Source: Trichoderma breve
Taxonomy: Eukaryota; Ascomycota; Sordariomycetes; Hypocreales; Hypocreaceae
Assembly: GCF_028502605.1 (NCBI RefSeq)
Contig: NC_079232.1
Span: 6,758,001 to 6,822,000 of the forward strand
Direction of reading: 5' to 3'
DNA length: 64,000 bases
Shown: one piece after another, positions 53,241-64,000 of the stretch
Position numbering within the stretch: position 1 is the stretch's first letter
Layout: each line of letters opens with the position of its first letter
Position numbers and translations under genes: made by a program
The notes under the pieces: model-generated
Told to the model about the DNA's origin: nothing
The model's input: only the letters and a program-made list of their open reading frames with translations
The model's database searches: none

Positions 53241-55793
53241 CTAAACAATGACACAATTCTTCTTTGTCCGGTTCAAGGTTGCCTCTCGAAAAGCCGTGAC
53301 AAAATTCTCATCGGTATAATACGACACCTTGACAAGGCCAAGCCGTTCGTACCAACGATCATCATCATGACCTCTTTCCTTGAGAATCATGAAGATTGCC
53401 TGATGCCGGTCCTTTTTGTGGATGGTAATGTCTTTTTTGTATGTTAGATCCGCAACTTCCATCAACTCGACATCCATCTCGGCGCCATCTACTGGAGAGC
53501 CAAAGTCGTTTCCCTCAGAATCATTGTCTGCAGCTTCAGAGGCGTTGAAGTCCTCATCGGGAGTTGCGTGTGCCTCATCATGCGAATCAGAACGCAGCAC
53601 AGAGAAACTTTGCGGCCACGGATCATAATCCATAAAAACCATTCTCGTATCTACGATGCCCTCAAGATTTGCATCGTCATCAGTTTTTCTGTTGTAAGCA
53701 ATGGTGCTTCTACTGCCTGTGTCTCCTACTTGCACGGTAAATAAGACATGTGTTGCCCCCCTCAGAGTCTTTTGGAGTTTTGCATGAGCAGTCTTGCCAC
53801 GCAGTGTAAGGAAGCAGGTAGATTCGTCTGGTCGCATAAAAGCTTCGCCATCCGAATTGCGGCACTCGAGTTCCATCAGCTCAGCCACCGGCTTCACGTT
53901 TGGTTTAATATCGTATGTAGTTCCGAGGAACTTGACAGGATCTTCACCGGAAGCCCATGACCAAGTTGGAGATGGCCACCACTTGACTCCATTCGCATCT
54001 GGATTCTTCGGTCGGGCAGCGCGATTCTGATAGTCTTGGGCATCAGAGACCCAAAGCATATCTTGAAAGAGTGAGCCGGACCAGAGGCCTGCATAATACG
54101 TCTCATCCTGTCGCGAGGTCATGTGTAATTGTTGAGCAATGGCAGCAACAGCAGGCAACTTGTCAGTGGCGTTTATGATTCCGAGCCGCGAATATTGCTC
54201 AATGAGAGTCCACCACAAGTCTTCTCTAGCGGTGACCTGCTTCTTCTTGTACCACTTGGAGGTTGTGCCCTCAAGTGTCTTGCTGTAATCTGACTTGATT
54301 GAAGTATCCATGTCGTTTCTTTTACATTCGCAAGTCAGCATCGTGTTGCATTCCCACGCAAGGTCGTTTGCTGTAAATACCAGCACGCGGCGTGATACGA
54401 GACGTTCCTGAAAAGTCCAGGCCCTGGTGAATAGCGGTCCAGAATCGTAGTGATCTCGGTCGCTATTCTTCAAGGGAGCTTCGAAGCTTAGCAACTCGGA
54501 ATTGTCTTCCGCGTTGCCACGAAATGGACATATTGGATCCATTTGCAAACCAATCATTTCGATCGGCCCTTTTTCTATGCTGCCGCTATCTCTTTTCATC
54601 ATCTCGTCGGCTACTTTTGGTGGGAGAGTTATATGAGTCTCTCTTTCAGGCGTTGATTTGGAGTATAGTCCTTCGAGGCTGGTCCTCGCGTGATGAGCTG
54701 CAAGTGTCAATCTGGCGTTATGATATACATCAAATATTCGCGGCGCTTCTTTCAGCCAGTCATCTTTGTCCTCCTGTATGATGCATATGCAATCGATCCA
54801 CAAGAACCGCATGCCGAGTCGGCGGGTGAAATCGACTGCATCTTGGAACGTCTGTGACAATGATGACCAAGAGATTCGATGGAGCTGCGAAGAAAGATTT
54901 CCAGACAACGTTCGGCACTTGATCTCGGTCCTGCCATTGGGTCCCCAGCAGTGGCTCAGGGCCACATACTGAGATCCAGCTGGAATATCGCTTCCGTTAC
55001 AAAGAACAACATCACCGTCTGGTCCTAGCGGCTGTACATCGATAAGTCGCGTTGGCAGAAAATCGTTAGTGGTGTCTATACAATGCTTATGATGTTTAAC
55101 GCATTTGTCCAGCTGCGCCTTGGTCCATGAGAGGCATTTGTCCGACGAAGTATCGCGGCTGAGTGTGGTTTCTTTCTGCATGTTGTAAAGCGGAAGATAC
55201 ATCCATCTGTGCTTCTTAGCGACGCTTCTCACAGCTTCTTCCCAGCGATTTGGCAAGGCAAACATCCAGTTTTGGGTAACAGAGTCGTTGAAGTGATATC
55301 TCCACTCTATGGTGAAGTAGCCGGCCGAAGACAGGCAGATAGAAATATCTGCATCGTGCAATTCGCCGAGCAGACTCTTTTCCATTAGCTGCCACAAGAT
55401 CGCACAACAGAGGCATCCACGTTCTCTTGCTGAACGAGACAATTCAAGAGTCCGCTGTCCTGGTTGAAGCTGCAGCGATCGCCTTGTTTCGCGAAGTCGG
55501 TCGGTGCCGGATACATGATAGCTGCTTTGTCCATTCCAATGGCAAATGTCGCAAGCGTCTCCGATAGTCTCTGGTTCGTCATCGTCGATTGATGGACCAA
55601 GAGTCTTTTCTTTGATCCAGCCAAAAATCTTTCTGCCAACCATTCTTTTGAAGTGTTGTGGTGAAAAGGCAGGTAAGTTGAAGTAGAGCGGGGGAAAGGT
55701 GGTGAGTGCAGTCGGCAGAATTCGATTGCGGAATCTCTCGACTACAAGGTAGATAATCACGACACAACCGAAGAAATAAAAGAAAATATCCAA
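53241..55793 (-). CDS. HET-domain protein with C-terminal CaaX-like box
   Basis: Intronless 850-residue member of the heterokaryon-incompatibility family, which triggers cell death on encounter with a non-self partner. The HET domain spans roughly residues 276-470: YVALSHCWGPNGRTE (276-290), FLWIDCICIIQEDKDDW (330-346), IFDVYHNARLTLAAHHA, and a closing RAWTFQERLVSRRVLVF. A WSWASG motif follows the domain. A first ATG gives a hydrophobic N-terminus (residues 3-18, a membrane anchor); an alternative start at Met51 would remove it. The last four residues, CVIV after a basic stretch (NRTKKN), form a CaaX-like prenylation box. The 3' third contains an acidic insertion. No splice sites break the frame. 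Confidence 0.92.
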   Translation of the reverse strand: MDIFFYFFGCVVIIYLVVERFRNRILPTALTTFPPLYFNLPAFSPQHFKRMVGRKIFGWIKEKTLGPSIDDDEPETIGDACDICHWNGQSSYHVSGTDRLRETRRSLQLQPGQRTLELSRSARERGCLCCAILWQLMEKSLLGELHDADISICLSSAGYFTIEWRYHFNDSVTQNWMFALPNRWEEAVRSVAKKHRWMYLPLYNMQKETTLSRDTSSDKCLSWTKAQLDKCVKHHKHCIDTTNDFLPTRLIDVQPLGPDGDVVLCNGSDIPAGSQYVALSHCWGPNGRTEIKCRTLSGNLSSQLHRISWSSLSQTFQDAVDFTRRLGMRFLWIDCICIIQEDKDDWLKEAPRIFDVYHNARLTLAAHHARTSLEGLYSKSTPERETHITLPPKVADEMMKRDSGSIEKGPIEMIGLQMDPICPFRGNAEDNSELLSFEAPLKNSDRDHYDSGPLFTRAWTFQERLVSRRVLVFTANDLAWECNTMLTCECKRNDMDTSIKSDYSKTLEGTTSKWYKKKQVTAREDLWWTLIEQYSRLGIINATDKLPAVAAIAQQLHMTSRQDETYYAGLWSGSLFQDMLWVSDAQDYQNRAARPKNPDANGVKWWPSPTWSWASGEDPVKFLGTTYDIKPNVKPVAELMELECRNSDGEAFMRPDESTCFLTLRGKTAHAKLQKTLRGATHVLFTVQVGDTGSRSTIAYNRKTDDDANLEGIVDTRMVFMDYDPWPQSFSVLRSDSHDEAHATPDEDFNASEAADNDSEGNDFGSPVDGAEMDVELMEVADLTYKKDITIHKKDRHQAIFMILKERGHDDDRWYERLGLVKVSYYTDENFVTAFREATLNRTKKNCVIV

Positions 55794-56398
55794 AATAGTA
55801 ATAGAAAATGCAATGTGTTATATCTTTAACATTCAAGACTCTGGGATCCGCTAGTCCACGAAAAGACAAGTCCATCACCACAAACAAAACACGCTCCAGT
55901 CCAGGGCTGTCAATTGTTTCGAAACTTATCGCCTATTGTCAACTCATTACGCCACGCTAATCAGCTTCCACAATGAACAGAGCGGTGAAGCAGAGGCATA
56001 CACGGCTCATTACTCAGCGAGACAATCCAATGGTCCTTTTCATCTCTGCTTCATGTTCTTCCTATTTGTGCCGAGCAGAAAAACAAATTGGCACAACATC
56101 GTCAGCGCTAGTTATAGGCTTGGCGATGCCAATCAAAAATTAAGCTTTAGGAGTATGCAAGTTATGGCACAAAGCGATGTAATAGATTCCAAGGATTTAT
56201 TTGTATATACGAAACTCGAAAATTGTAAAATATCCCAGGTGCCAAATGGTTGGCTTTTGTACAGATCATAGTTCCAATAGACGACTCGCTCAAACCACTC
56301 CATAGTATAACGCCGATAACCCTCATATTCATCATATCCCAAAGTAGAAAAATGTCCAATCATTAATATGTGAAGCGAAAATAACGCCAAAAAAAGAA
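55794..56398. other. intergenic between HET gene and MHYT gene
   Basis: About 600 bases. It contains one copy of a 20-base motif that recurs near 62257 (listed in the findings). Otherwise AT-rich with no gene. Confidence 0.5.
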
Positions 56399-59300
56399 TT
56401 ACGCTGTCGCCCGCTTGTCTGCTTGCACACTCAGGCCGAGGAGCTCGTCTACAAATGCAGATTCATCCTGCTTCCCCTGGCCAGCGAAGCCGCTCTCACC
56501 CGTCACAGTAGCAGTGTAGAAACTTTCCATCTTGCCTTGGGCGTCGGCTCGGGGCCTAATGGGCTTGAGCTCTGAACCCTGTTGCTCTGGGGCATTTGAG
56601 TCTTCTTGGTTCTGTGTTTAGAAAATGACGGTTAGATATTTGCTTCCAGAAAAGGACAATGGAGGGATAAGACGTTGCTGTCACTTACATCTTGCACATT
56701 GATAGACACTTCCTGTGACACCATGATACCGCCAAAGACGTGAAATTTCTGGCCCTGATCCTTATGCGAGTCCTTCCCAGAGTGGGACTGGCTTGCTGAT
56801 GAGAGTTTGCGGGCGTAATCGAAGCTGCCGTTGTCGCCATTGTATATCGAGCTAGGATGCGATACTGACTTTGACAGCTGCTCCTGGCTCCTTGTAGGCG
56901 TCAATACAAGGGCCGTCGCATGTCTCTTGTGGCCCGGCAGGTTATCCCTGACTTTACCTACAGCTCGGGAAAACAACTTGTTATGCGCTTGTGCCGCGAC
57001 GCTGAACCGCCGTGGAGGTGAAGACAGCTCATGTACTGTTGAGGACATGTCGCGGTGGACCATGTGGGAGAACTCGATGTTATGAGATGAGCCTTCGTAG
57101 GTAAGTTGGCGCATTTTGAAGAAGTTGAGAGGCGTGAATTCGCAATCAGGCGATAGCACAGTGGCATGGATGGGGAGGACGAGTTGAAAAGCAATGAAGA
57201 TGCATTTAGACAAAGGTTTGCCCTGTGCAGTAGAGGTAGCGCATGGGAGCTGCACTACCTTGGGCAAAAGTGTAGCGCTGTCAAAGGTTTCGTCGCCTAG
57301 AGAGTTCCGAAGCGATGAAACGGCGTCTCGAAAAATCGAAGCAAACATGCGGTCTTTAGGAGAAGCAGACTGGTCGGCCTGAAGTTTGAGCAGAATAGTC
57401 GAGAGCGGCAAGCCACGAAGGCCGTTGAGAAAGCTAGCATTGCTGGCATCGAGAGAGCCCACGGGCAGTGGGACAGAGGGAAGCAGATTCCGGGCTGTCT
57501 TTTGCGCGAGCACGTCGAAGCCACCCCTGTCAAGTCGGGCGCGGACGGCAAACATGCCCACATGGAAGCCGGGAGATAGCATGGGGGTCTTGTCCCTCTG
57601 GTTGGCCATGTTGTGTAGACGAGCCTCCAGGTCGGGCGTCTTGATGCGCATGGTTGATCGAATAAAGGGAGCGACCTGGTGAACCTCTACAAAGCGAAAC
57701 CCGGAAGCCTCAAGCCTCACCACCTCCTTTCTGCTATCAACCCTACGAACGAGGAACATGAGAGAACCGCGGCCGTACTCTTGGCCATTCTGTTGAACGC
57801 CTTTTTCCGCGAGATTTTGCAAGCCGGGCTCGTCACTGTTAAATAGTCGTTGAACCCTTGATGACTCTCCTGTGACAAAGATTTCATCCCATAATATTCC
57901 AACGCCAGCAAGAGCCTCCTTAGTTTTGGAAGCTAGGGCATCCGCAGTGACGCAGAACAACTCGCGTAGAATGGTATCGTACTCGTCCACAAGCTCGCCA
58001 TCGTCGCTGATGAGTCGAACGCCTGCCCTGCCGATGTTGCGCTCCTGCGCGAGGAGCGAAATGTGGTTGGTCATCTTGGTCATGACTTTTGTTATGGTGT
58101 CCCAGTTGCGAGAAGCACGGAACATCCAGTGAAAGAGGGGGTGGCTGGTGTTGAAGACGTCGTCGTTGGACTGGCGAAGCAAGATATGGCGTGTCAGTTT
58201 TCATCAAGGAAGGCATCTTTGGAGGGAAGAATGAAAAAAGATGCAACTGACCTTTGTAAAGTATGTGTCTGTCACGACTTCGCTGGGCAAATACCCGTCT
58301 TGAGAGACCATGATGCGGCCTTTATCGTCAAAGACACCGGCGGCGAGGACGACCTGTTGCGATTTGCTGGCATAGTCTCGTCTTACCCAGGTCGAATAGA
58401 TGGCCATGCCGGTCATGACAATGCCCGCAGCGATAGACTAGATGTCCCAGTAGGCTCAGTCAGCTCCGGTGCCCTTCAGACGGCATTCATTTAGCGTCCG
58501 CCAGAGTTTGTAGGAAGATTTACCAGGCAAATAACGACAACCATTGCATCCTTGCGTGAGACCCCCTTGCCAGGCTTGTCGTGTAGGAGGGTGTAACTCG
58601 TTCCAACAGCTGCGCACCAGTGCATGCCAGACACGGCCCCGGCCAGGACCATGGCACAGCCCAGTCTCTTCCACCAAGCGCTGCTCCAGGTATTCTCAAA
58701 GACAAAGAAGAGAGTGAGGGCCGTGGTACTGGCGAGCACGGCGATGATGATGGAGCCGATGAGGTAGGAGAGGCGATACGAGCCCCGATAGTTGCTGATG
58801 GATGCGTCGGCGAGATAGTGCATGCCACAGATGGCGCCGCCAGAGAGCAATCCCGCGAGGGCAATTCGCCACCATCGGATTCGACCGTTGCCGTTGACAC
58901 CGACGAAGGCGAGCACGAGCACGAGGATGGGCACCAGGAGCGAGGCGACGGTGAGGGCGGTCGAGTAGGCGATTTGGAAGGCTGCTTCGCCGTTGAGCAT
59001 GTAGATGGCCCGGTTGCCAATGAAGTGCTACGTGGTCAAATCACCATGTTAGCAAGTTTTGGCATCACTGAAACTGAAAGGGCCTGTGGTTGCAATCATT
59101 GATATTCCTCGCGACGTGGTTGTATCGTACCATGGACCAGATGGCAATGCCACCCATTGCAATGGCAGCGCCGACTAGCAAGAAGCTGTGATTCTCGATG
59201 TCAGTTTACTAGCGTCCCTAATATCAAAAAGGCACAGGACGCATCCGTACAAGTTGTGCTTTCCCCTATGTGAAGTTCTTCGTCTAATCAACTCGAGTGC

Positions 59301-59420
59301 CGTGCCGGTTCCGACCAAGCTGATAGCGTAGCTGAGGCACACGAACCCTCCATTGAACGTGTACGGCACTACCTTGCCGGTATACTCCTCAAGGAGTTGC
59401 TGCGTCGTCGGTGTCGCCAT
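56399..59420 (-). CDS. MHYT-domain membrane signalling protein
   Basis: Predicted 869-residue integral membrane sensor. Six exons: 59420-59251, 59185-59131, 59027-58524, 58437-58252, 58170-56689 and 56611-56399, closing in frame. Seven or so membrane segments fill residues 20-265. Three histidine motifs fit the MHYT repeat: SMHFIGNRAI (spanning the 59130 intron), GMHYLADASI and GMHWCAAVGT. The MHYT repeat is known from bacterial sensors, where metal binding and sensing of oxygen, CO or NO have been proposed. The long C-terminal part is cytosolic and lacks a GGDEF or EAL domain, so the output is different from bacterial relatives. It is highly conserved among filamentous ascomycetes to my knowledge; function unknown. 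Confidence 0.9.
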
Positions 59421-62400
59421 TGTCGTTGTGTTTTCTGTTGGTTCAGTCTAAGATGCCGGCGACGTCGTCGACGAGGACAAAAGAAAGGGAAATAACGTCT
59501 GATCAAACGAGAGGCATATTCTCAGACCCAGGCATCAAAAACTCAGATAGACATCAGACTAGGAGTGTCTGGACCACAGACGAATCAATATCTATCCCCT
59601 TGCACAAGGAAGAGAAGATGGGGGGAAACCCCATCGAGTTGCTATGGTGCCTTATATCTACTATTGTAGAAAACGCATCGGGTAAGCACATGGGAGAGAA
59701 AGGCCGCACCCACGGGACCGGGACCAAGGGCGGCCTCGAGCACAGCATGGATGGATGGAGAAGAGGGCCAAGTCCGCGTATGAACTCGCGTGCATTAGTA
59801 CTCGGCTACCCAAATTTGCGTGCCACCATCCCATGGCTTGTTCGCACAAGACGTATGCCGTCTCTATCATGGGTGCATCGAGGCAGCCGAGGGCAATAGT
59901 CCCACAACGAATCGGGCCATCTAACCCATTTCAAGACAACAGTCCGGCGGCCTAGGATAAGAAGCCACTGAACAAGAGGGCCAAAGAGAAAAGAAAGAAA
60001 AGTCTTTTGTCTGCTCGCGCCTCGGCAGAATCCGCCTGTAGCAGAGTCGATGCCCACATGGGCCACGATCTGGACTCGATGCGATCTGGGCGGGCATCAG
60101 AAGGCTCCACAAGCACCTGGCAATCGGAGCTGTGATGGAATCTAAATCAAATCAAATCAGCATTTGAGCCAACCAAATCAGCTGCCTGCTGGGCTTTGCT
60201 GGGCTGACCCGCAACGAACAAGGATCAACGGGCCAGCGTTGTGCAGGATGTGGATTTGCATAGGGCTAGATGAGATGCTAACAGGGGCCTGGGCTAGGAG
60301 ATTCAGCTACTGCACCTTGGCTTCAGCTGGCCAGAGCTAGATTTCGGCTCGGCGACTTGTCCAACTTGTCCATAGGCTGGTTACGCCACAAAACAAAGAT
60401 GCCGGGGAAGTAAACGAAGAGGAGAGGGAAAAACCAAGACTACTGTACAAGTAGTCTGCACGTTCGTGAAAGAAGAAGCGACAAGACTCCCGTCAGTTAC
60501 CTAAGAAATACCGCAACTCCCCGCTCAACTAGGCGGTAACACTGGGCACAATAGAAGGTAACCCTACGACGAACAAGCTTGACGTTCCTCTTATAAATTG
60601 ACCACAGAGCAATACTTGCACTTCCTACCTTATTTCAGTTCCTATTTTTGACAACACAGCACTTTGTGGACAGAGTGAAAAAAGAAGGCGGCGGCTAGTT
60701 CAGGCACACGGGCGATTCTGCAGCGGCAGGGAGATCTCATGGATCGCAACAAATCGCGACTCCAAAAGCACCGAGTGGGGATAACGCACGCCATCCCTTG
60801 AGGCTACGGGGATCTATCGAAGTTGCCGGTTGCACATAAAACATGTTGGCTTTACTAGTTTGATCGGTGGCGCTCGGCGAATTCACCATCGCCAGGCACA
60901 GCAGGCAATAATGGATGCCCTTTGCCAGACACAAGTGTTGGCTAGGCCTTTTTTGTTCTCCTCCTGGTATTATGATTCCATGAGCTGTATGCTCGAAATA
61001 TGTCACTTCTATGTGAACATCTAGAGCGTAACCAGTGGGTCCATCTGCTTCTGGTTCTTCGACCACTTTACCCTCATGATGGCTTCCAAACGACGCAGGG
61101 TGCCCAAATGCTGTACTCGTTACTCTGCCCTAGACGGGAGGACTCATAAAGACTAACGTTTCACACTGATTGTCGCCCCATATTCAGCTTTGAACTGAGC
61201 CCTGTCAAAGCCAAACTGGGATCCAACCACCTGTCCGCCTCTACGCCGGCCCACTAGACAGACGGGATACGAAACAGGGTTCAATTTTGCTCCCTGGCAC
61301 CAAAAGCTCGCTATGCTGTCCGCGATTGCTCTGTAGTTCAAGGCCAAGCACCAACTAGACAGCTTAGCTTGTGGTGAATCGAATCGCCCCTCTTGTCAGG
61401 GCACCTTTACCGGATCAGCATAGACGAGACACCACGATGCTGCCCACGTTTTTATCACGAGGCCGAGGCCGTCCCCTAGGCCCAGTAGATCAAACCAAGT
61501 GGGCGCGATATTCTAGGTCCCCGGCCGAAAGGTTCAAGATAGCAGCCATAGATCTTGGCCGATGACTATCTAGAGATGGGCGCTATTGAGATGTGAAATG
61601 GCTAGAGAGCCCCGAGATGCCTAAAATCTCAAGGAAGAGATTCAGGCATGCAGGGCCTCCTTTGAGTCGACGATAAGGGACGCGCCATGACTCGCCACAA
61701 GTTACAGTATTCATGTTGGTTTCCGATTACATCGTTACACCAATTCCGCTGAAGAAGACGGGACGATTAAGATTACGCCGATGATGACGAGATTGCTCTC
61801 CAGCTCTACCACTAACGTAGCATTGATCTTTATTTACTGGGGCACGGGGCGGGTTGTGACATGACGTGACTTGGCAGCAGATCAGCACCCACTCCAAGAC
61901 ATGCTTGCGTCTGTCACCTTTTCTAGAACGATGTCAAATACTGTAATGCTGTCAACTGAGCGTGCAAGATGCTTCATGTTTTCTCTTCTCTTCCAATTTA
62001 TTTCGTATATCCCCTCAGTGGCTCCCCATACTACAGGGCCCGATGACTCAGCCCAGATCGTTTTCATCCAACGCAAAGCCACCTCTTCTTCCTTCTCTGA
62101 TGCTGGATACACGATACCTCAGTTAACCGCGACAGAGGCAATGGATTGAATTAGTCATTCAGAGGCTGATAACTTGATTCTCATGTCATTTTTGCTCTTC
62201 TTTTTTTCTCATTTTCTCCAGGTCCTCAATCAGTTGGGTTTGCACCAAATCCTTCACTAGTCCACGAAAAGACAAGCTCATCAAATTCACAACGAACCAG
62301 ACACGTCTTCAATCGTTTCACAACATGTAGCCAGTCAGAAATTCCCTTTGCAACAATTCGCATTCCATTACCGCTGATGACTTTCCGCGGCGATAAGGCG

Positions 62401-62565
62401 GCGTCAACCTTAAACGGGAAAAGCTCCAAGGATTCGCCAAGGGGCCGCTGAGCAGCCGGAGCTGTCAGACGGACGAAGCACTTTGTTTTTCAACTTCGTC
62501 CGTTCCCTTCTCACAAAAACTTGCAATTGGCAAGTTCTACCTTTGTTTTCGGGCAGCCATTGGAG
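59421..62565. other. long intergenic region
   Basis: About 3.1 kb between the divergent MHYT gene (left) and the acyltransferase (right). Only short unrelated open frames are present (up to 162 codons at 59411-59899, overlapping the MHYT start). The right end is pyrimidine-rich and carries the second copy of the 20-base motif at 62257. No tRNA, repeat array or transposon is recognised. Confidence 0.5.
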
Positions 62566-64000
62566 ATGGCCTCGTACCTGTACCAGCTCCTCGGCATGGG
62601 GCCAAAGAGATCGCCCCCGACAATCGTGCCGACGGACGAGATTGCGCCCTTGCATTTATTTGACGATACGACGACTCTGCGGGGCTTCACGCTCATGTGG
62701 ACCTTCAAGTTCGACGAGGTGCTGAACGCGGATATGCTGGGCGATTCGCTGTCTCGGCTCTTTCAGATGGAGGGCTGGCGGAAGCTTGGTGGAAGGCTTC
62801 GACTCAGAGTAGGTAAATGGTGTATGGAAGCCAATTGGCATCATGGCAATCAAGATGGTTTAGCTGATTCAAGCTCAGCCCGATGGATCAGCTGAGATTC
62901 ACATTCCGCGTCTTTTCACAGAGGGGCGACCGCCGCTTTACTTCACAAAAGAGAGCTTCGGCATGCGCATTTCAGAGCACCCAGAAGCATCCAAGCTGCC
63001 AAGTGCAACAGACAAATTGACAACGTTCCCAAGCGCTCGAAACTACCAATCACTAGCCCTTGGTCCCGGAGCACCCAAATGCATCGATGACTACTTTTAT
63101 TCCGACCATCCGATATACGGCCTCCACGTTGTGAACTTCACAGACGCAACATTGGTCTCCATCAATTTCAACCACTGCGTCAGTGATCTCGCCGGTCTCA
63201 TGGCCGTCCTGAACGCATGGCAGCTCGTCTTGGCAGGCAAACCCGAGGCCGTACCTCCATTCAAGGGCTTTTTCGAGGACACCATGGCTGGCCTTTACAA
63301 ATCAGAGCCAACAGAAAAGTTTGTGCTGGCCGACAAACAGCTCTCGGGCTTTGGACTTGCTTCGTTTGGACTTCGACTTATTTTTGACTCGTGGTGGAAT
63401 TCCCCTATTGAATCGAAGCTTGTTTGCATTCCGAAAAAGGTGATGGATGCTTTTGTACAAGACGCCAGGGACCAGATTTCGAAATCAGAAGAGGCCGCTG
63501 CAGACTCGCCTACATTCATCAGTGAAAACGATATCATCGTAGCACTGGCAACAAAGACGATGGCGAAGAATATATCTCCTAGCCGCCCTCTTACAGCCCT
63601 GCAGGCCGTTGACCCTCGCAGCCGTGTCAAGTCAGTCTTTCAGCAAGACGCCGCATATGTCTGCAACGCACCAGCAGCAGCATTTGTCCAGTATACCAAC
63701 CAAGAAGCTGTCGACAAGACCATCGGCGAACTAGCACTCGAGAGTCGAAAGGCCCTCCTAAAGCAACTCACCGAAGAGCAAATGAAGGCCGTCGCTGCGC
63801 TGGCATACAAATCGATGGGGGCCACCGGAAACCCTCCGATGTTTGGAGAGAGCAACATGGCCTTTCTAGTGTTTTCCAACTGGAGCAAAGCCGCGTTTCT
63901 AGAAACGGTAGATTTCAGCCCAGCGATTGTCAAGAGTGCTGAGACGGCTCGTCCTGATGGGAAGCAGGGCCGTCCAATTTATTACCATTCACAGAGTATA
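62566..64000 (+). CDS. BAHD-like acyltransferase, 3' end beyond the window
   Basis: Predicted cytosolic transferase that would move an acyl group from acyl-CoA to a hydroxyl or amine. Exon 1 is 62566-62808 and exon 2 starts at 62864 and continues off the window; the intron has GTAGGT donor and TTTAG acceptor. The N-terminus has LHLFDDTTTLRGFTLMWTFK and KLGGRLRLR, as in fungal members of the transferase family. The catalytic HxxxD motif reads HCVSD (His185 to Asp189), preceded by GLHVVNFTDATLVSINF. The distal DFGWG motif would lie outside the window. Fungal relatives act on secondary metabolites; the substrate is unknown. An ATG at 62521 would add 15 residues. Confidence 0.9.

Noticed and set aside
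58620..59102. 160-codon plus-strand open frame with His/Glu-rich content
   Set aside because: Antisense to the MHYT transmembrane exons; the charged repeats are the reverse of hydrophobic codons.
59411..59899. 162-codon plus-strand frame
   Set aside because: Starts in antisense to the MHYT first exon and has no recognisable domain; likely chance.

Overview
The window is nuclear DNA of a filamentous ascomycete, most likely a Sordariomycete of the order Hypocreales and plausibly Trichoderma. The evidence is short (about 45-145 nt) GT-AG introns in most genes, fungal-only families (Zn2Cys6 regulators, HET proteins, a Clr5 protein, a MHYT sensor, a class II hydrophobin with exact cysteine spacing), a tRNA-Ser with a short intron, and relics of a Ty1/copia element. 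The genus is inference; the fungal assignment is secure.

Layout. 0-12.5 kb holds four intact genes on the + strand: a 12-exon SNF2/Rad5-like helicase (64-3782), an amino-acid permease (6373-8339), an aquaporin of X-intrinsic type (9001-10423) and a class II hydrophobin (11797-12444). 12.5-21.3 kb is gene-poor and holds minisatellites, one possible small spliced gene and several decayed coding fragments. 21.3-31.2 kb is an accessory block: an AflR-like zinc-cluster regulator, a HET gene broken by a one-base frameshift, a repeat patch encoding a coiled-coil fragment, and a Clr5-domain gene divergent from a P-loop GTPase gene. 31.5-37.1 kb has a zinc-cluster-less transcription factor divergent from a secreted carboxylesterase, a tRNA-Ser(UGA) and a small secreted protein.

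38.0-41.5 kb holds the most striking gene: an intronless 1143-residue protein joining an Mre11/SbcD-type nuclease to a Rad50/SbcC-type ATPase in one chain, with all catalytic motifs present but no zinc hook. 42.6-49.5 kb has an unknown acidic protein, an FAD monooxygenase followed by a zinc-cluster regulator on the same strand (a likely small metabolic unit), and an unknown protein with a charged repeat tail. 49.5-53.2 kb is another graveyard with a decayed gene, a Ty1/copia reverse-transcriptase relic and further fragments. 53.2-59.4 kb carries an intronless 850-residue HET protein ending in a CaaX-like box and a six-exon MHYT membrane sensor. The window ends inside a BAHD-like acyltransferase gene (62566 onward).

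Taken together, housekeeping or conserved genes (helicase, permease, MHYT protein, tRNA) are interleaved with accessory genes for allorecognition (two HET, Clr5, GTPase), secretion (hydrophobin, esterase, small protein) and secondary metabolism (AflR-like, monooxygenase plus regulator, acyltransferase). Exon boundaries were read by eye from splice sites and reading-frame closure; all multi-exon models given close to a multiple of three, except the last gene, which runs off the window.
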